Assembly (NCBI GenBank): GCA_049890195.1
Contig: JBMHBY010000001.1
Span: forward strand, 1 to 64,000
Direction of reading: 5' to 3'
Length of the DNA stretch: 64,000 nt
Source: JAYQKL01 sp049890195
Lineage (GTDB): Bacteria > Pseudomonadota > Alphaproteobacteria > RS24
Shown here: positions 52,375-61,873 of the stretch, in pieces
Position numbering within the stretch: position 1 is the stretch's first letter
Layout of the letters: every line of letters starts with the position of its first letter
The notes under the pieces: model-generated
The model's database searches: none
Told to the model about the DNA's origin: nothing
What the model saw: the letters and a program-made list of their open reading frames with translations, nothing else
Translations under genes and position numbers: made by a program

Positions 52375-55300
52375 CTATTCACCTGCAATATGTGTGTCTT
52401 CGGTTTGCGCAGCAGCTTCCATTTCCAAAAGGGCGCGGCGGAATTCCAGCGGCATGACCTTTTTGAATTTCGGCAGCCAGTTGTCCCAGTCATCGAGAAT
52501 GGTTTGGGCTTTGGCCGAATTGGTGTACCGCGCATGGTTTTCAAGCAGTTTGAACAAACGCTCGGCATCATGTGACGTCATTTTCTCCTTGAAGGACGAC
52601 AGCTCATCGCTCATGTCAGCGGGGATGTCCTCCAGTTCAACCATCGCCATGTTGCAGCGCTGCTTGAAGCTGTTGTCTTCGTCCAGAACATAGGCAATGC
52701 CGCCTGACATGCCGGCTGCAAAATTGCGGCCGGTTTCACCCAGCACAACCACAATGCCGCCGGTCATATACTCACAGCAATGGTCGCCGGCCCCTTCAAC
52801 AACGGCAACAGCGCCGGAATTGCGGACGGCGAAGCGTTCCCCGGCAACTCCGCGGAAATAGCATTCACCTTCAATCGCGCCATACAGCACAGTGTTGCCG
52901 ACAATGATGCTATCTTCCGGCACAATACCGCTCTCGGCCGGCGGGTAAATCGCCAACCGGCCGCCGGATAACCCTTTGCCGACATAGTCATTGGCTTCGC
53001 CTTCCAGCTCAAACGAGATGCCGCGGGCGAGAAACGCCCCGAAGCTCTGGCCGGCCGTGCCGTTCAGCTTGACCGAAATCGTGTCTTCATTCAGACCCTC
53101 ATGACCGTGGCGTTTCGCCAGCTCCCCGGACAGCATGGTGCCGGCGGAGCGGTCAATATTGGTGATCGGCGTTTCAATCCGGACCGGCGTCTTGCTGTCC
53201 AGGGCCGGGGCGGCCTGGGTAATGAGCTTGCGGTCCAGAATGTCATCAATCGGATGGTTCTGGTCAATGCATCGATGGACGGCCTCGCCCTGGCTGTCCA
53301 TTTTGGTGAACAGACGGGTGAAATCCAGCCCCTTGGCCTTCCAGTGGTCAATGGCGTCGCGCGTGTCGAGCATGTCGGTCTGGCCAATCAGCTCGTTCAG
53401 GGACTTGATGCCCATTTCGGCCATGATGCCGCGCGCTTCCTCGGCGACGAAGAAGAAATAGTTGATGACATGCTCAGGCAGGCCGGTGAAACGCTTGCGC
53501 AGCTCCTCATTCTGGGTGGCGATACCAACCGGGCAGGTGTTGAGATGGCATTTGCGCATCATGATGCAGCCGGCTGCGATCAGCGGTGCCGTGGCGAAGC
53601 CGAACTCGTCGGCGCCGAGCAGGGCACCGACCACTACGTCTCGCCCGGTCCGCAGACCGCCGTCCACCTGCACGGAAATGCGCGTGCGCAAGCCATTCAT
53701 CACCAAGGTCTGCTGGGTTTCGGCAAGGCCGATCTCCCATGGACTGCCGGCATGTTTGATGGAGGTCAGCGGGCTGGCTCCGGTGCCGCCTTCGAAACCG
53801 GAAATGGTCACATGGTCGGCGCGCGCCTTGGAGACGCCGGCGGCGACTGTGCCGACACCGACCTCAGAGACCAGTTTGACCGAAATTGCCGCTTTCGGAT
53901 TGGTGTTTTTCAGGTCAAAGATCAGCTGCGCCAGATCCTCGATTGAATAAATGTCGTGGTGCGGCGGCGGGGAAATCAGGCCGACGCCGGGCGTCGAGTG
54001 CCGCACGGCGGCAATGCGCTGGTCGACCTTGTGCCCGGGAAGCTGGCCGCCTTCGCCGGGCTTGGCGCCCTGGGCCATTTTGATCTGGATCATGTCGGAA
54101 TTGGCAAGGTATTCGGTGGTCACACCAAAACGGCCCGATGCCACCTGTTTGATGGCCGAACGGCGGCTGCCGCCGTCTGCGTCAGGTGTGAAGCGATGCG
54201 GTTCCTCCCCGCCCTCGCCGGTGTTTGACTTGCCGCCGATCCGGTTCATCGCCAATGCCAGGGTTTCATGGGCCTCGGCGGAAATGGAGCCGAAGGACAT
54301 GGCGCCGGTGGCGAACCGCCGGACAATGTCACTGGCCGGTTCAACCTCATCAATCGAGATGGGGGTGCGGCCCAGCTCATCGGCCTTCTTGATGCGGAAC
54401 AGACCGCGCAGGGTCAACAGATGTTCATTCTGTTCATTCACCAGGGCGGCATATTCCTTGTATTTGTCACTGCTGTTGCCGCGCACGGCATGTTGCAGCG
54501 AGCTGACGGTGGCGGCGGACCAGACGTGATCCTCACCGCGGGTGCGTACAGCGTATTCTCCGCCGACATCAAGGGCGTTTTTCAAAATCGCCTTATCACC
54601 GAATGCGTCCGAATGGCGCCGGAGGGTTTCCTCCGCGACCTCCTGCAGATGGATGCCTTCAATCGTTGTGGCGGTGCCGGTGAAATAGGTGTCGACAAAA
54701 TCCTGGGCCAAACCAACGGCGTCAAAGATTTGGGCGCCGCAATAGGATTGATAGGTTGAAATGCCCATTTTAGACATGACTTTGCGGATGCCCTTACCGG
54801 CGGCTTTGATGTAGTGCTGCTCAATCTCGTCTGCGCTCAAATCGCCCATGGCGTCATAATGCGGTTTCATGGCGTGCAGGGTTTCAAAGGCCAGATAGGG
54901 GTTGATGGCCTCGGCGCCGTAGCCTGCGAGGCAGCACAAATGATGGATCTCACGGGCCTCACCAGTCTCGACGACAAGCCCGGCCAGGGTTCGCAGACCC
55001 TTGCGGATCAGATGATGATGGACGGCGGCCGTCGCCAGCAGCGCCGGTATGCCGACACGTGTGCTGCTGACGGCGCGGTCAGACAGAATGATGATGTTTT
55101 CGTGATTTTCGGTGATCGCCTTTTCCGCTTCCAGGCACAGACCCTGCAGGCGGGCAGCCAGCCCGTCCGTGCCGGCGTCGGCCGGCCATGTCATGTCCAG
55201 CGTAACGGCATGGAAATTGTTGTCCTCAATCGTGCTGATGCCGCGGATTTTTTCCAGGTCGCGGTTGGTCAGTATCGGCTGACTGACCTCCAGGCGCTTG

Positions 55301-57054
55301 TTGGAAGATGTGCCTTCAAGTTCGAGCAGGTTCGGGCGTGGTCCGATAAATGAGACCAGGGACATCACCAATTCCTCACGGATCGGGTCAATCGGCGGGT
55401 TGGTCACTTGCGCAAACAGCTGCTTGAAATAGGCATAAAGAAGTTTGGACTTGTCGGACAGGGCGGCAATCGGTGTGTCCGTGCCCATGGAGCCGATGCC
55501 CTCCTCACCGCGCTCGGCCATCGGTGACAGCAGGAATTTCAGATCCTCCTGAGTGTAGCCGAACGCCTGCTGCAGATCGAGAATCTCCGCTTCGTTGGGG
55601 CCGTCCTGCGGAGCCAAGGCGGGCAGGTCGTCCAGCTTGATTTGGGCGCTGTTGAGCCAGTCCTGATAAGGGTGTGAACTGGCCAGTTCCTCCTTGATTT
55701 CAGGATCCTGGATGATGCGCCCCTTTTCAAGGTCAATCAGCAGCATTTTACCGGGCTGGAGACGCCACTTTTCGATGATTTTATCCTCCGGTGCCGGCAG
55801 AACGCCCATTTCAGACGCCATCATCACGCGGTCATCGCTGGTCACATAATAGCGGGCCGGGCGCAGACCGTTTCGGTCAAGTGTGGCGCCGATTTGCAGC
55901 CCGTTGGTGAAGGCGACGGCGGCCGGGCCGTCCCACGGCTCCATCAAGGCAGCATTGTATTCATAAAAGGCCCGTCTTTTCGGATCCATTTGCGGGTTTC
56001 CGGACCAGGCTTCGGGAATCATCATCATCATGGCATGCGGCAGCGAATAGCCGCTCTGCACCATCAGCTCCAGCGCATTATCGAAGCAGGCGGAGTCTGA
56101 CTGGCCCTCTTCAATCAACGGCCAGAGTTTTTCAAGGTCGTCGCCGAACAGGTCCGACTCCAAAGCCTCATGACGGGCGGCCATCCAGTTGACATTGCCG
56201 CGGACCGTGTTGATTTCACCATTATGGCAGATCATACGGAAGGGCTGGGCCAGGCTCCAGGTCGGGAAGGTGTTGGTTGAAAAACGCTGGTGGACGAGCG
56301 CCATCGCGGACACCATGTCTGTGTCCTGCAGATCAAGGTAATAGGGGCCAAGCTGGGACGACAGCAGCAGACCTTTGTAAAGGACTGTGCGCGAGCTCAT
56401 GCTCGGAATGTAGAAAAAGCCGTCAGCGGCGTCGAGATCCATGCCGTCAACGGCGATTTCGATGCGGCGGCGGATGACAAACAGGTCGCGCTCGAAGCCC
56501 TGCTGGTCACGCCCGGGCCTGCTGTTGGCGATGAACATTTGCCGGATGGCCGGTTCGGTCGGCACAATTGAGTAACCGAGGTCCGAACTGTCAACAGGTA
56601 CATCGCGCCAGCCGAGTGTGGTGTGTCCCTCTTCGGCGGCGATTTCGGCGGCTTTGGCCTCAATCGCTTGACGGGCCGCCTCCTCTTTGGGCAGGAAGAA
56701 CATGCCGACGCCGTAAGCCCCCTCTTCAGGCAGGTCAATATGCGCCTGCGCCGCGACTTTGCGGAAAAAGGCGTCAGGGGTCTGGATCAGGATGCCGACG
56801 CCGTCACCGGCCTTCGGGTCGGCGCCGACGGCGCCGCGGTGTTCAAGATTGTCGAGTATCTTCAGGCCGTCACGGATGATGTCATGGCTTTTGACGTTTT
56901 TGATGTTGGCGACAAATCCGATACCACAGGCGTCATGCTCATTACGCGGGTCATACAGACCTTTTTTTTCCGGCAGGCCGCGTTGTTTCAGACCCCGATA
57001 GGCCCGATTTTCAGTTGCCGACAAACCTGTTTGTTTTTTGTTACTCGCCATCAT
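52375..57054 (-). CDS. gltB: Glutamate synthase, large subunit
   Basis: A 1559-aa subunit. The mature N-terminal nucleophile is C43 in EHDACGIGF, implying a 42-residue propeptide. The glutaminase domain is followed by a central domain, the FMN-binding synthase domain ('SVKLVSEVGVGTVAAGVSKA', 'GGTGASPL') and [3Fe-4S] cysteines in CIMMRKCHLNTCPVG near residue 1160. The C-terminal Gly-rich beta-helix ends the protein. The open frame extends to 57129; MMASNKK at 57054 with TGGAA upstream fits the family. Operon with gltD. Confidence 0.96.
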   Translation of the reverse strand: MMASNKKQTGLSATENRAYRGLKQRGLPEKKGLYDPRNEHDACGIGFVANIKNVKSHDIIRDGLKILDNLEHRGAVGADPKAGDGVGILIQTPDAFFRKVAAQAHIDLPEEGAYGVGMFFLPKEEAARQAIEAKAAEIAAEEGHTTLGWRDVPVDSSDLGYSIVPTEPAIRQMFIANSRPGRDQQGFERDLFVIRRRIEIAVDGMDLDAADGFFYIPSMSSRTVLYKGLLLSSQLGPYYLDLQDTDMVSAMALVHQRFSTNTFPTWSLAQPFRMICHNGEINTVRGNVNWMAARHEALESDLFGDDLEKLWPLIEEGQSDSACFDNALELMVQSGYSLPHAMMMMIPEAWSGNPQMDPKRRAFYEYNAALMEPWDGPAAVAFTNGLQIGATLDRNGLRPARYYVTSDDRVMMASEMGVLPAPEDKIIEKWRLQPGKMLLIDLEKGRIIQDPEIKEELASSHPYQDWLNSAQIKLDDLPALAPQDGPNEAEILDLQQAFGYTQEDLKFLLSPMAERGEEGIGSMGTDTPIAALSDKSKLLYAYFKQLFAQVTNPPIDPIREELVMSLVSFIGPRPNLLELEGTSSNKRLEVSQPILTNRDLEKIRGISTIEDNNFHAVTLDMTWPADAGTDGLAARLQGLCLEAEKAITENHENIIILSDRAVSSTRVGIPALLATAAVHHHLIRKGLRTLAGLVVETGEAREIHHLCCLAGYGAEAINPYLAFETLHAMKPHYDAMGDLSADEIEQHYIKAAGKGIRKVMSKMGISTYQSYCGAQIFDAVGLAQDFVDTYFTGTATTIEGIHLQEVAEETLRRHSDAFGDKAILKNALDVGGEYAVRTRGEDHVWSAATVSSLQHAVRGNSSDKYKEYAALVNEQNEHLLTLRGLFRIKKADELGRTPISIDEVEPASDIVRRFATGAMSFGSISAEAHETLALAMNRIGGKSNTGEGGEEPHRFTPDADGGSRRSAIKQVASGRFGVTTEYLANSDMIQIKMAQGAKPGEGGQLPGHKVDQRIAAVRHSTPGVGLISPPPHHDIYSIEDLAQLIFDLKNTNPKAAISVKLVSEVGVGTVAAGVSKARADHVTISGFEGGTGASPLTSIKHAGSPWEIGLAETQQTLVMNGLRTRISVQVDGGLRTGRDVVVGALLGADEFGFATAPLIAAGCIMMRKCHLNTCPVGIATQNEELRKRFTGLPEHVINYFFFVAEEARGIMAEMGIKSLNELIGQTDMLDTRDAIDHWKAKGLDFTRLFTKMDSQGEAVHRCIDQNHPIDDILDRKLITQAAPALDSKTPVRIETPITNIDRSAGTMLSGELAKRHGHEGLNEDTISVKLNGTAGQSFGAFLARGISFELEGEANDYVGKGLSGGRLAIYPPAESGIVPEDSIIVGNTVLYGAIEGECYFRGVAGERFAVRNSGAVAVVEGAGDHCCEYMTGGIVVVLGETGRNFAAGMSGGIAYVLDEDNSFKQRCNMAMVELEDIPADMSDELSSFKEKMTSHDAERLFKLLENHARYTNSAKAQTILDDWDNWLPKFKKVMPLEFRRALLEMEAAAQTEDTHIAGE

Positions 57055-57419
57055 GTTTTCCAGTTTCAATATCACGTCACAAATAAGGGAGACGATAGAC
57101 CGACCTGATTTCAGACCTGTTGCTGACAACAGTGTTCCAAAGGGTCGAAAGATACATCTCAGTGTTTGTCAGAAAGCGCTAAGTGAAAGCGCTCTCATGC
57201 CCCTGTCCGTTGCCGGACACCCTAATATTTAGGGCGAAGTGTGGGGTTGTAAATATGCCAAAAAAGGCCTCAAAAGACAAGTATTTATGTCAGCCATATT
57301 GACCTAAAAAAAGATACTATATTTCAATGGCTTGGGTTTATTTCTCTCAAGATAAGCCTGAAAGTGCCCAATTGTCGCATCCTGCAGCGTTTGGCGCATT
57401 TTTAGCGCGGGCGCGTTTG
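57055..57419. other. 365-bp gene-free region upstream of gltB
   Basis: No reading frame with a ribosome site stands out. It holds a LacI-type operator-like palindrome (57184-57197), a second AGCGCT copy at 57175-57180, a short hairpin TGTCCG-TTGC-CGGACA (57204-57219) and a palindrome CCCTAA-TAT-TTAGGG (57220-57234). The rest, to the esterase stop, is AT-rich. The promoter of gltBD should lie here on the minus strand; I could not place it with confidence. Confidence 0.6.
57184..57197. promoter_or_regulatory. LacI-family-type operator candidate
   Basis: The near-palindrome TGAAAGCGCTCTCA, centred on CG, has the form of LacI-family operators and sits about 130 bp before the gltB start. An imperfect copy (CAGAAAGCGCTAAG) begins 14 bp to the left. 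No LacI regulator is encoded in the window. Confidence 0.4.
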
Positions 57420-58346
57420 TCAAAGGTCTTTTGCAAAAGCACCTAATTTGTCAATCGCGGTGCGTGCCTCCGGCACAAATGCGAAGAATATCTGGAAAAC
57501 ATGGGGTTGCATGTAAAACTCCTGCAGCCCGATGGAGACCCCTGCGGCTTTGGCTTTTTCGACAAAGCGCGTGGAGTCACTATACAGCGCCTCTCTTGTC
57601 CCGACCTGCACCAAAATCGGCGGCAAACCCTGTAGATCACCGAAAAGTGGCGACACATAAGGGTGGTCGGGCGGAGTGGCACCATGATAATGCGGCGGCG
57701 CCATGCGAATCATTTTGCTGCTGAGCATATCCTCGTGCGCCTCATTGGTGTCCAGCGACTCCCCGCTGCAAGTCAAGTCCAGCCATGGGGACAACAACAT
57801 GGCACCGGCGGGCAGGGGGTTGTTTTCATCCTTGATTTTCAACAGCAGGGCGGCTGTCAGGCCGCCGCCGGCACTGTCGCCGGCGATGACGATGTCCTGC
57901 GCAGCCATGCCGGTTTCCAACAGTCCTTGATAGCAGGCAAAAGCGTCATCAACAGCCGCCGGAAAAGGGTTTTCGGGCGCCAGACGGTAGTCCGGAATGA
58001 CGGTGCGGGCCTCGAATGTGCGGGCAATTCGGTCGGCAAGCCCCCTGTGCGTTGTCGGACTGCCGAAAATATACCCGCCGCCGTGAAAATACAGCAGCAC
58101 TTTTTTACCGGCCGGGTTGCCGGCCCACTGCACATTGACCCCGTTCAGCGTGTTTTTGCTGTGGGCACCTTGTTTTTTGACGAGCACATTTTTCAAAAAC
58201 CCTGGATTTTCAATTTTTTGCCGCAGAATGACCGGTGGCAAATCGGCGCGCATGATTTTTCGCAAGGTTCTGTGCAGCGCGAACTTGACCATCCTGGCCT
58301 GCCAACTCAGTGTGTCTGTCACTGTGTCTGAAACTGTGTCTGTCAT
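57420..58346 (-). CDS. Alpha/beta hydrolase, hormone-sensitive-lipase-like esterase
   Basis: A 308-aa esterase. The oxyanion motif HGGGYIFGSP starts at residue 88, the nucleophile elbow GDSAGGGL follows near residue 160, and a C-terminal 'QPHVFQIF' supplies the catalytic His. The N-terminus is a short TDTVSDTVTDTL repeat, an oddity with no known meaning. GGGAGGT precedes the ATG. It hydrolyses short-chain esters, substrate unknown. Confidence 0.93.
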   Translation of the reverse strand: MTDTVSDTVTDTLSWQARMVKFALHRTLRKIMRADLPPVILRQKIENPGFLKNVLVKKQGAHSKNTLNGVNVQWAGNPAGKKVLLYFHGGGYIFGSPTTHRGLADRIARTFEARTVIPDYRLAPENPFPAAVDDAFACYQGLLETGMAAQDIVIAGDSAGGGLTAALLLKIKDENNPLPAGAMLLSPWLDLTCSGESLDTNEAHEDMLSSKMIRMAPPHYHGATPPDHPYVSPLFGDLQGLPPILVQVGTREALYSDSTRFVEKAKAAGVSIGLQEFYMQPHVFQIFFAFVPEARTAIDKLGAFAKDL

Positions 58347-58360
58347 GATGTACCTCCCTC

Positions 58361-58395
58361 AAAAGAGAGCCCCCAAAGCCGGAGCTTTGGGGGCT
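58361..58395 (-). terminator. Intrinsic terminator after the NSS transporter gene
   Basis: On the minus strand a perfect 12-bp stem (AGCCCCCAAAGC / GCTTTGGGGGCT, 4-nt loop) is followed by CTCTTTT. It lies 77 nt after the transporter stop and 14 nt before the esterase start, so it separates the two. Confidence 0.8.
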
Positions 58396-58472
58396 GACGC
58401 GGATGGATGGGGGAAGAAAGTTCATGCCGCGCCATCGGACCGAAGCCCGCTATGTTTTATATAACTTTGTTC

Positions 58473-59831
58473 TTACAAATTAGCAAGAAATACCCAAATA
58501 ATCCCGGCCGGCGCCACAAAGCGGGACAGCAACAGCCACAGGTCAAAAAGCCTGTCATGGTCGTTGAAAACAGCGCGGGCACGATCAGCCGGCACGACCC
58601 AGGACATGAAGCTGATCACCAGCAGGCCGCCCAGAGGCATCAGTATGTTGGAGGTGATGTAATCTTTGACGTCAAACAATGATTTGTCGGCAAATACGCC
58701 GGAGGAACTGACCCGCACATCTGCCCAAATGTTGAAGGAGAACACTGTCGCCAGACCGACCAGAAAGGCCAGAGTGAGGACGGTGAGGGTTGACCGGGCG
58801 CGGCTGAGACGCGTTGTTTCGTGGATCCAGCGGACCGGCACCTCCGTCAGGGCCAGCGCCGAGGTCAGGGCGGCGAACAACACCAGCAGGAAGAACACAA
58901 TGCTGAGCAGCGTGCCGCCGGGGATGCCGGCAAAGGCGACAGGCAAGGTGGTGAAAATCAGTCCTGGTCCGGAGGTCGGGTCAAGGTTTTGCGCGAACAC
59001 AATGGCGTAAATGCCGAGACCGGCCATCAAGGCGACGATGGTATCCGTGATGCCGATGAGAATGGCGGCCTTGCCGAGCTGGATGTCATCCCCGATATAG
59101 CCGCCATAGGTGATCAGCATGGCCGCCCCGACACCGACCGAGAAAAAGCCGTGACCGATGGCCGACAGGACCACATCCGGCGTGATTTTACCGAAATCCG
59201 GAGTGAACAGAAAACTGACGGCAGCCCCCATATCCGCCTGGAAAACGCCGTAAATCATGATCCCGGCAAGCATGGCAAGCAGCAACGGCATCAAAATCAT
59301 ATTGGCGCGCTCCAGGCCGCTGTTGAGGTTGCGGGCGATGACAAGGCCGATGAGAAGGATAAAGGCAACCTGCCAAAACATTAATTCCTGCGGGCTGGAC
59401 AGCAGGGCGTTAAACACTTCCGGGCTGGTTGTGCCGGTCACATCACCCAAAGCGCCTGAGAAAGAACGGTAAACATAGGCCATCACCCAGCCGGCGATGA
59501 CGTTGTAAAAGGTCAGCAGCATGAAGGCGGCCAGAATTCCAATCAGGCCGACCGGCGCAAAGAGGGTCTGATTGCGGCCTTCCGGAACCAGTGTTTTGAC
59601 CGAGCTGTAGGCATTTGCCTGCCCGGCCCGTCCGACAAGAAGTTCTGCGACCGCAACCGGAATGGCGATCAGGGCAATGGTGACAAGATAAATCAACACA
59701 AAAGCGCCGCCCCCCTGCACGCCGACCATATAAGGGAATTTCCAGATATTGCCGAGGCCGACCGCGCCGCCGACACAGGCCAGAATGAACCCCAAACGTG
59801 TTGACCATGACAGGCTGGTTGTGTCGGACAT
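58473..59831 (-). CDS. Sodium-dependent transporter, NSS/SNF family
   Basis: A 452-aa transporter with about 11-12 membrane helices. The first helix 'FILACVGGAVGLGNIWKFPYM' followed by 'GGGAFVLIYLV' contains the unwound substrate/Na+ site of LeuT-like proteins. Family members import amino acids or similar solutes with sodium. GAGGAG precedes the ATG. Substrate not readable. Monocistronic, ending at the terminator before the esterase. Confidence 0.94.
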   Translation of the reverse strand: MSDTTSLSWSTRLGFILACVGGAVGLGNIWKFPYMVGVQGGGAFVLIYLVTIALIAIPVAVAELLVGRAGQANAYSSVKTLVPEGRNQTLFAPVGLIGILAAFMLLTFYNVIAGWVMAYVYRSFSGALGDVTGTTSPEVFNALLSSPQELMFWQVAFILLIGLVIARNLNSGLERANMILMPLLLAMLAGIMIYGVFQADMGAAVSFLFTPDFGKITPDVVLSAIGHGFFSVGVGAAMLITYGGYIGDDIQLGKAAILIGITDTIVALMAGLGIYAIVFAQNLDPTSGPGLIFTTLPVAFAGIPGGTLLSIVFFLLVLFAALTSALALTEVPVRWIHETTRLSRARSTLTVLTLAFLVGLATVFSFNIWADVRVSSSGVFADKSLFDVKDYITSNILMPLGGLLVISFMSWVVPADRARAVFNDHDRLFDLWLLLSRFVAPAGIIWVFLANL

Positions 59832-59965
59832 GTTTGCTCTCCTCTTGACTTTGGCCCTCTAAGAGACAATTTCAATTGCCAGCGGCACCGCTTCACACTA
59901 AGTTATGCCGGATTTGAGTCAAATTGAAAACAGACTCTTCGGCCGCAGGGGAAGGTGAGCCGCCC

Positions 59966-61039
59966 ATGATTTCTCTTTTTTTTCACTTCAGGCGCGGCCT
60001 GGTGTCAGCAACAACGGCCTTACTGGTGATTTTCATGACTTCATCCGCACCCTCCCACGCACAGACCAGAGCCTTCACAGTGGAGTCACCTGCGGCCCCT
60101 GCCTGGTCCGAGCAGGCCCGTCCCTTGATGCCCGACGGTGCGTTGCATCTGTTGACATTGCAGGACGGCGTCACGGTGAGGGTCGGGGTTTTCCGGCCGG
60201 CCGCAGCGCCCAAGGCGACTTTGGTGTTGATGACGGGCTATTCGGAATTTATTGAGAAATATTTTGACACCATTGGGGACTTTGTTGACAGAGGCTATGT
60301 GGTCATCCTCCCTGAATGGCGCGGACACGGTAAGTCCGGTGGTCGGTTGGCCGCCGCGCCGATGCGGCTGCATGTCACGGATTTTGACCAGTACCGGGAT
60401 GATTTGCATTATGTCATGCAGTGGCTCGGCACGCTGGACGTGCCGCAGCCGGTCTATGGACTGGCGCACAGCATGGGTGGTCAGATTGCACTCAGGGCGA
60501 CGCACCGTCGGCCGAACCTGTTCAGGGCGCTGGCTTTGTCGGCGCCGATGATGGATGTGCATGTGGACAGCTTCAATATGGCGCTTTTGAAAACCGTGGC
60601 ACATATTTATATCGCTTTGGGGCAAGGTGCCGCCGCAGTGCCGGGGGATAAAAAAAGCCGCGCCGGAAACACCCGTGACATCAATGAAGTGACCAACAAC
60701 CACACGCGCTTCAACCTCAATGAGGACATGCTTCAGGCGGACTTTGACATGAATGTCGAGGGCCGGAGTCTGGAGTGGACCTTGCGGGCGGTTCAGGCCA
60801 TGCAGGAGACCCGGCGGCCGGATTTTTTGCAAGACATCACCCTGCCGGTGTTTGTCGGTGTTGCGGATGATGATCTGCTCGTGAGCTCGCAGGCGACACT
60901 TGACGCGGTTGCGCATTTGGGTCTGGGGACGGCGGAAGTCTATGCGCCCGCCAGGCATGAATTGTTGATGGAGTTGCCCGAGATCAGGAGCCGCTTCATC
61001 TCAGATGTTGATGCCTATTTCGACACATACAGGGACTAA
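59966..61039 (+). CDS. Exported alpha/beta hydrolase, lysophospholipase-like
   Basis: A 357-aa hydrolase of the Hydrolase_4 group. The N-terminal hydrophobic stretch (LVSATTALLVIFMTSSAPSHAQ) is a signal peptide. 'VLMTGYSEFIEKYFDTIGDFVDRGYVVILPEWRGHGKSGG' is typical; the nucleophile is S169 in AHSMGG, where the family normally has GHSMGG. GAAGGTGAG precedes the ATG at 59966, and an in-frame TTG at 59924 is less likely. Probably a monoglyceride- or lysophospholipid-cleaving enzyme at the cell envelope. Confidence 0.9.
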   Translation: MISLFFHFRRGLVSATTALLVIFMTSSAPSHAQTRAFTVESPAAPAWSEQARPLMPDGALHLLTLQDGVTVRVGVFRPAAAPKATLVLMTGYSEFIEKYFDTIGDFVDRGYVVILPEWRGHGKSGGRLAAAPMRLHVTDFDQYRDDLHYVMQWLGTLDVPQPVYGLAHSMGGQIALRATHRRPNLFRALALSAPMMDVHVDSFNMALLKTVAHIYIALGQGAAAVPGDKKSRAGNTRDINEVTNNHTRFNLNEDMLQADFDMNVEGRSLEWTLRAVQAMQETRRPDFLQDITLPVFVGVADDDLLVSSQATLDAVAHLGLGTAEVYAPARHELLMELPEIRSRFISDVDAYFDTYRD

Positions 61040-61040
61040 A

Positions 61041-61835
61041 TCACGCTGCTGCAGCGCCGAACAGCTCCAGCAATTCAGCATGAAGACCGGCACTGCCGCA
61101 GGCCAGCACCTGACCGCCTGAGGCTGCCGACCCGCCTTGCCAGTCCGTAATTTTGCCGCCAGCGCCTTCGATGATCGGGATCAACGCTTGAATGTCATAA
61201 GCCTGCAAACCTTGCTCAATTACGGCATCGAGCTGTCCGCAGGCGAGCATGGCGTAATTGTAACAATCGCCGCCATAGCGCATCAGCTTGGCGGTCTCAA
61301 GCACCCTGTTCATCTGTATTTCGCCGGGCGCATTGACGAAAAATCGCGGATCTGTGGTCGCAATCACCGCATCCGCCAGTCCGGAACAGTCCCGTGTCGC
61401 GGTTTCAAGATGATGCCCGTCTTTCCAGAAATGTGTCGGCTGCCCTTCGGCGCCGGTCATCCGCTCGCCGGTAAAGGGCTGGTCAAACACCCCCAGCACC
61501 GGCGTGCCGTCATGATTGAGGCTGATCAATGTCCCCCAAATCGGCAGGCCGGTGATGAAGGCGCGGGTTCCGTCAATCGGGTCAAGAACCCATTGCCAGG
61601 AGCCGGCCTGTTTTGCGCCGAACTCCTCGCCCAGGATGCTGTGGTCGGGATAGACGTCTTCAATCAACCTCCGCATCGCCTTTTCCGCCCTGCGGTCGGC
61701 CAGCGTCACCGGGTCAAAGCCGGCATCCAGCTTGTTGTCCACCTGTGTGGCCGTCCTGAACAGGGGCAGGGACTCGGCCGCCGCCGCGTCAGCGAGCCTG
61801 TTGGCAAATTGCATCAATGTGGCCAAATCTTCCAT
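61041..61835 (-). CDS. hisN: Inositol-monophosphatase-family phosphatase, histidinol-phosphatase-like
   Basis: A 264-aa metal-dependent phosphatase. Metal ligands appear in GEEFG and 'WVLDPIDGTRAFITGLPIWGTLI'; a late Asp lies in 'AYDIQALIPIIEGAGGKITDW'. This pattern matches HisN, which dephosphorylates histidinol phosphate; other IMPase-type substrates cannot be excluded. It converges on the hydrolase gene 1 bp away. Isolated from other his genes. Confidence 0.88.
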   Translation of the reverse strand: MEDLATLMQFANRLADAAAAESLPLFRTATQVDNKLDAGFDPVTLADRRAEKAMRRLIEDVYPDHSILGEEFGAKQAGSWQWVLDPIDGTRAFITGLPIWGTLISLNHDGTPVLGVFDQPFTGERMTGAEGQPTHFWKDGHHLETATRDCSGLADAVIATTDPRFFVNAPGEIQMNRVLETAKLMRYGGDCYNYAMLACGQLDAVIEQGLQAYDIQALIPIIEGAGGKITDWQGGSAASGGQVLACGSAGLHAELLELFGAAAA

Positions 61836-61873
61836 GCCGGCACCTTACCCTGATTTGAGAATGGGATTGCCCA

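Noticed and set aside
57184..57197. Classical CcpA catabolite-repression site
   Set aside because: The sequence fits the cre pattern, but CcpA is a Firmicutes regulator; a general LacI-family operator is the more sensible reading.
58311..58346. Short tandem repeat at the start of the esterase gene (TDTV/SDTV/TDTL codons) as a phase-variation tract
   Set aside because: Only about three imperfect units, multiples of three bases, so slippage would not shift the frame.
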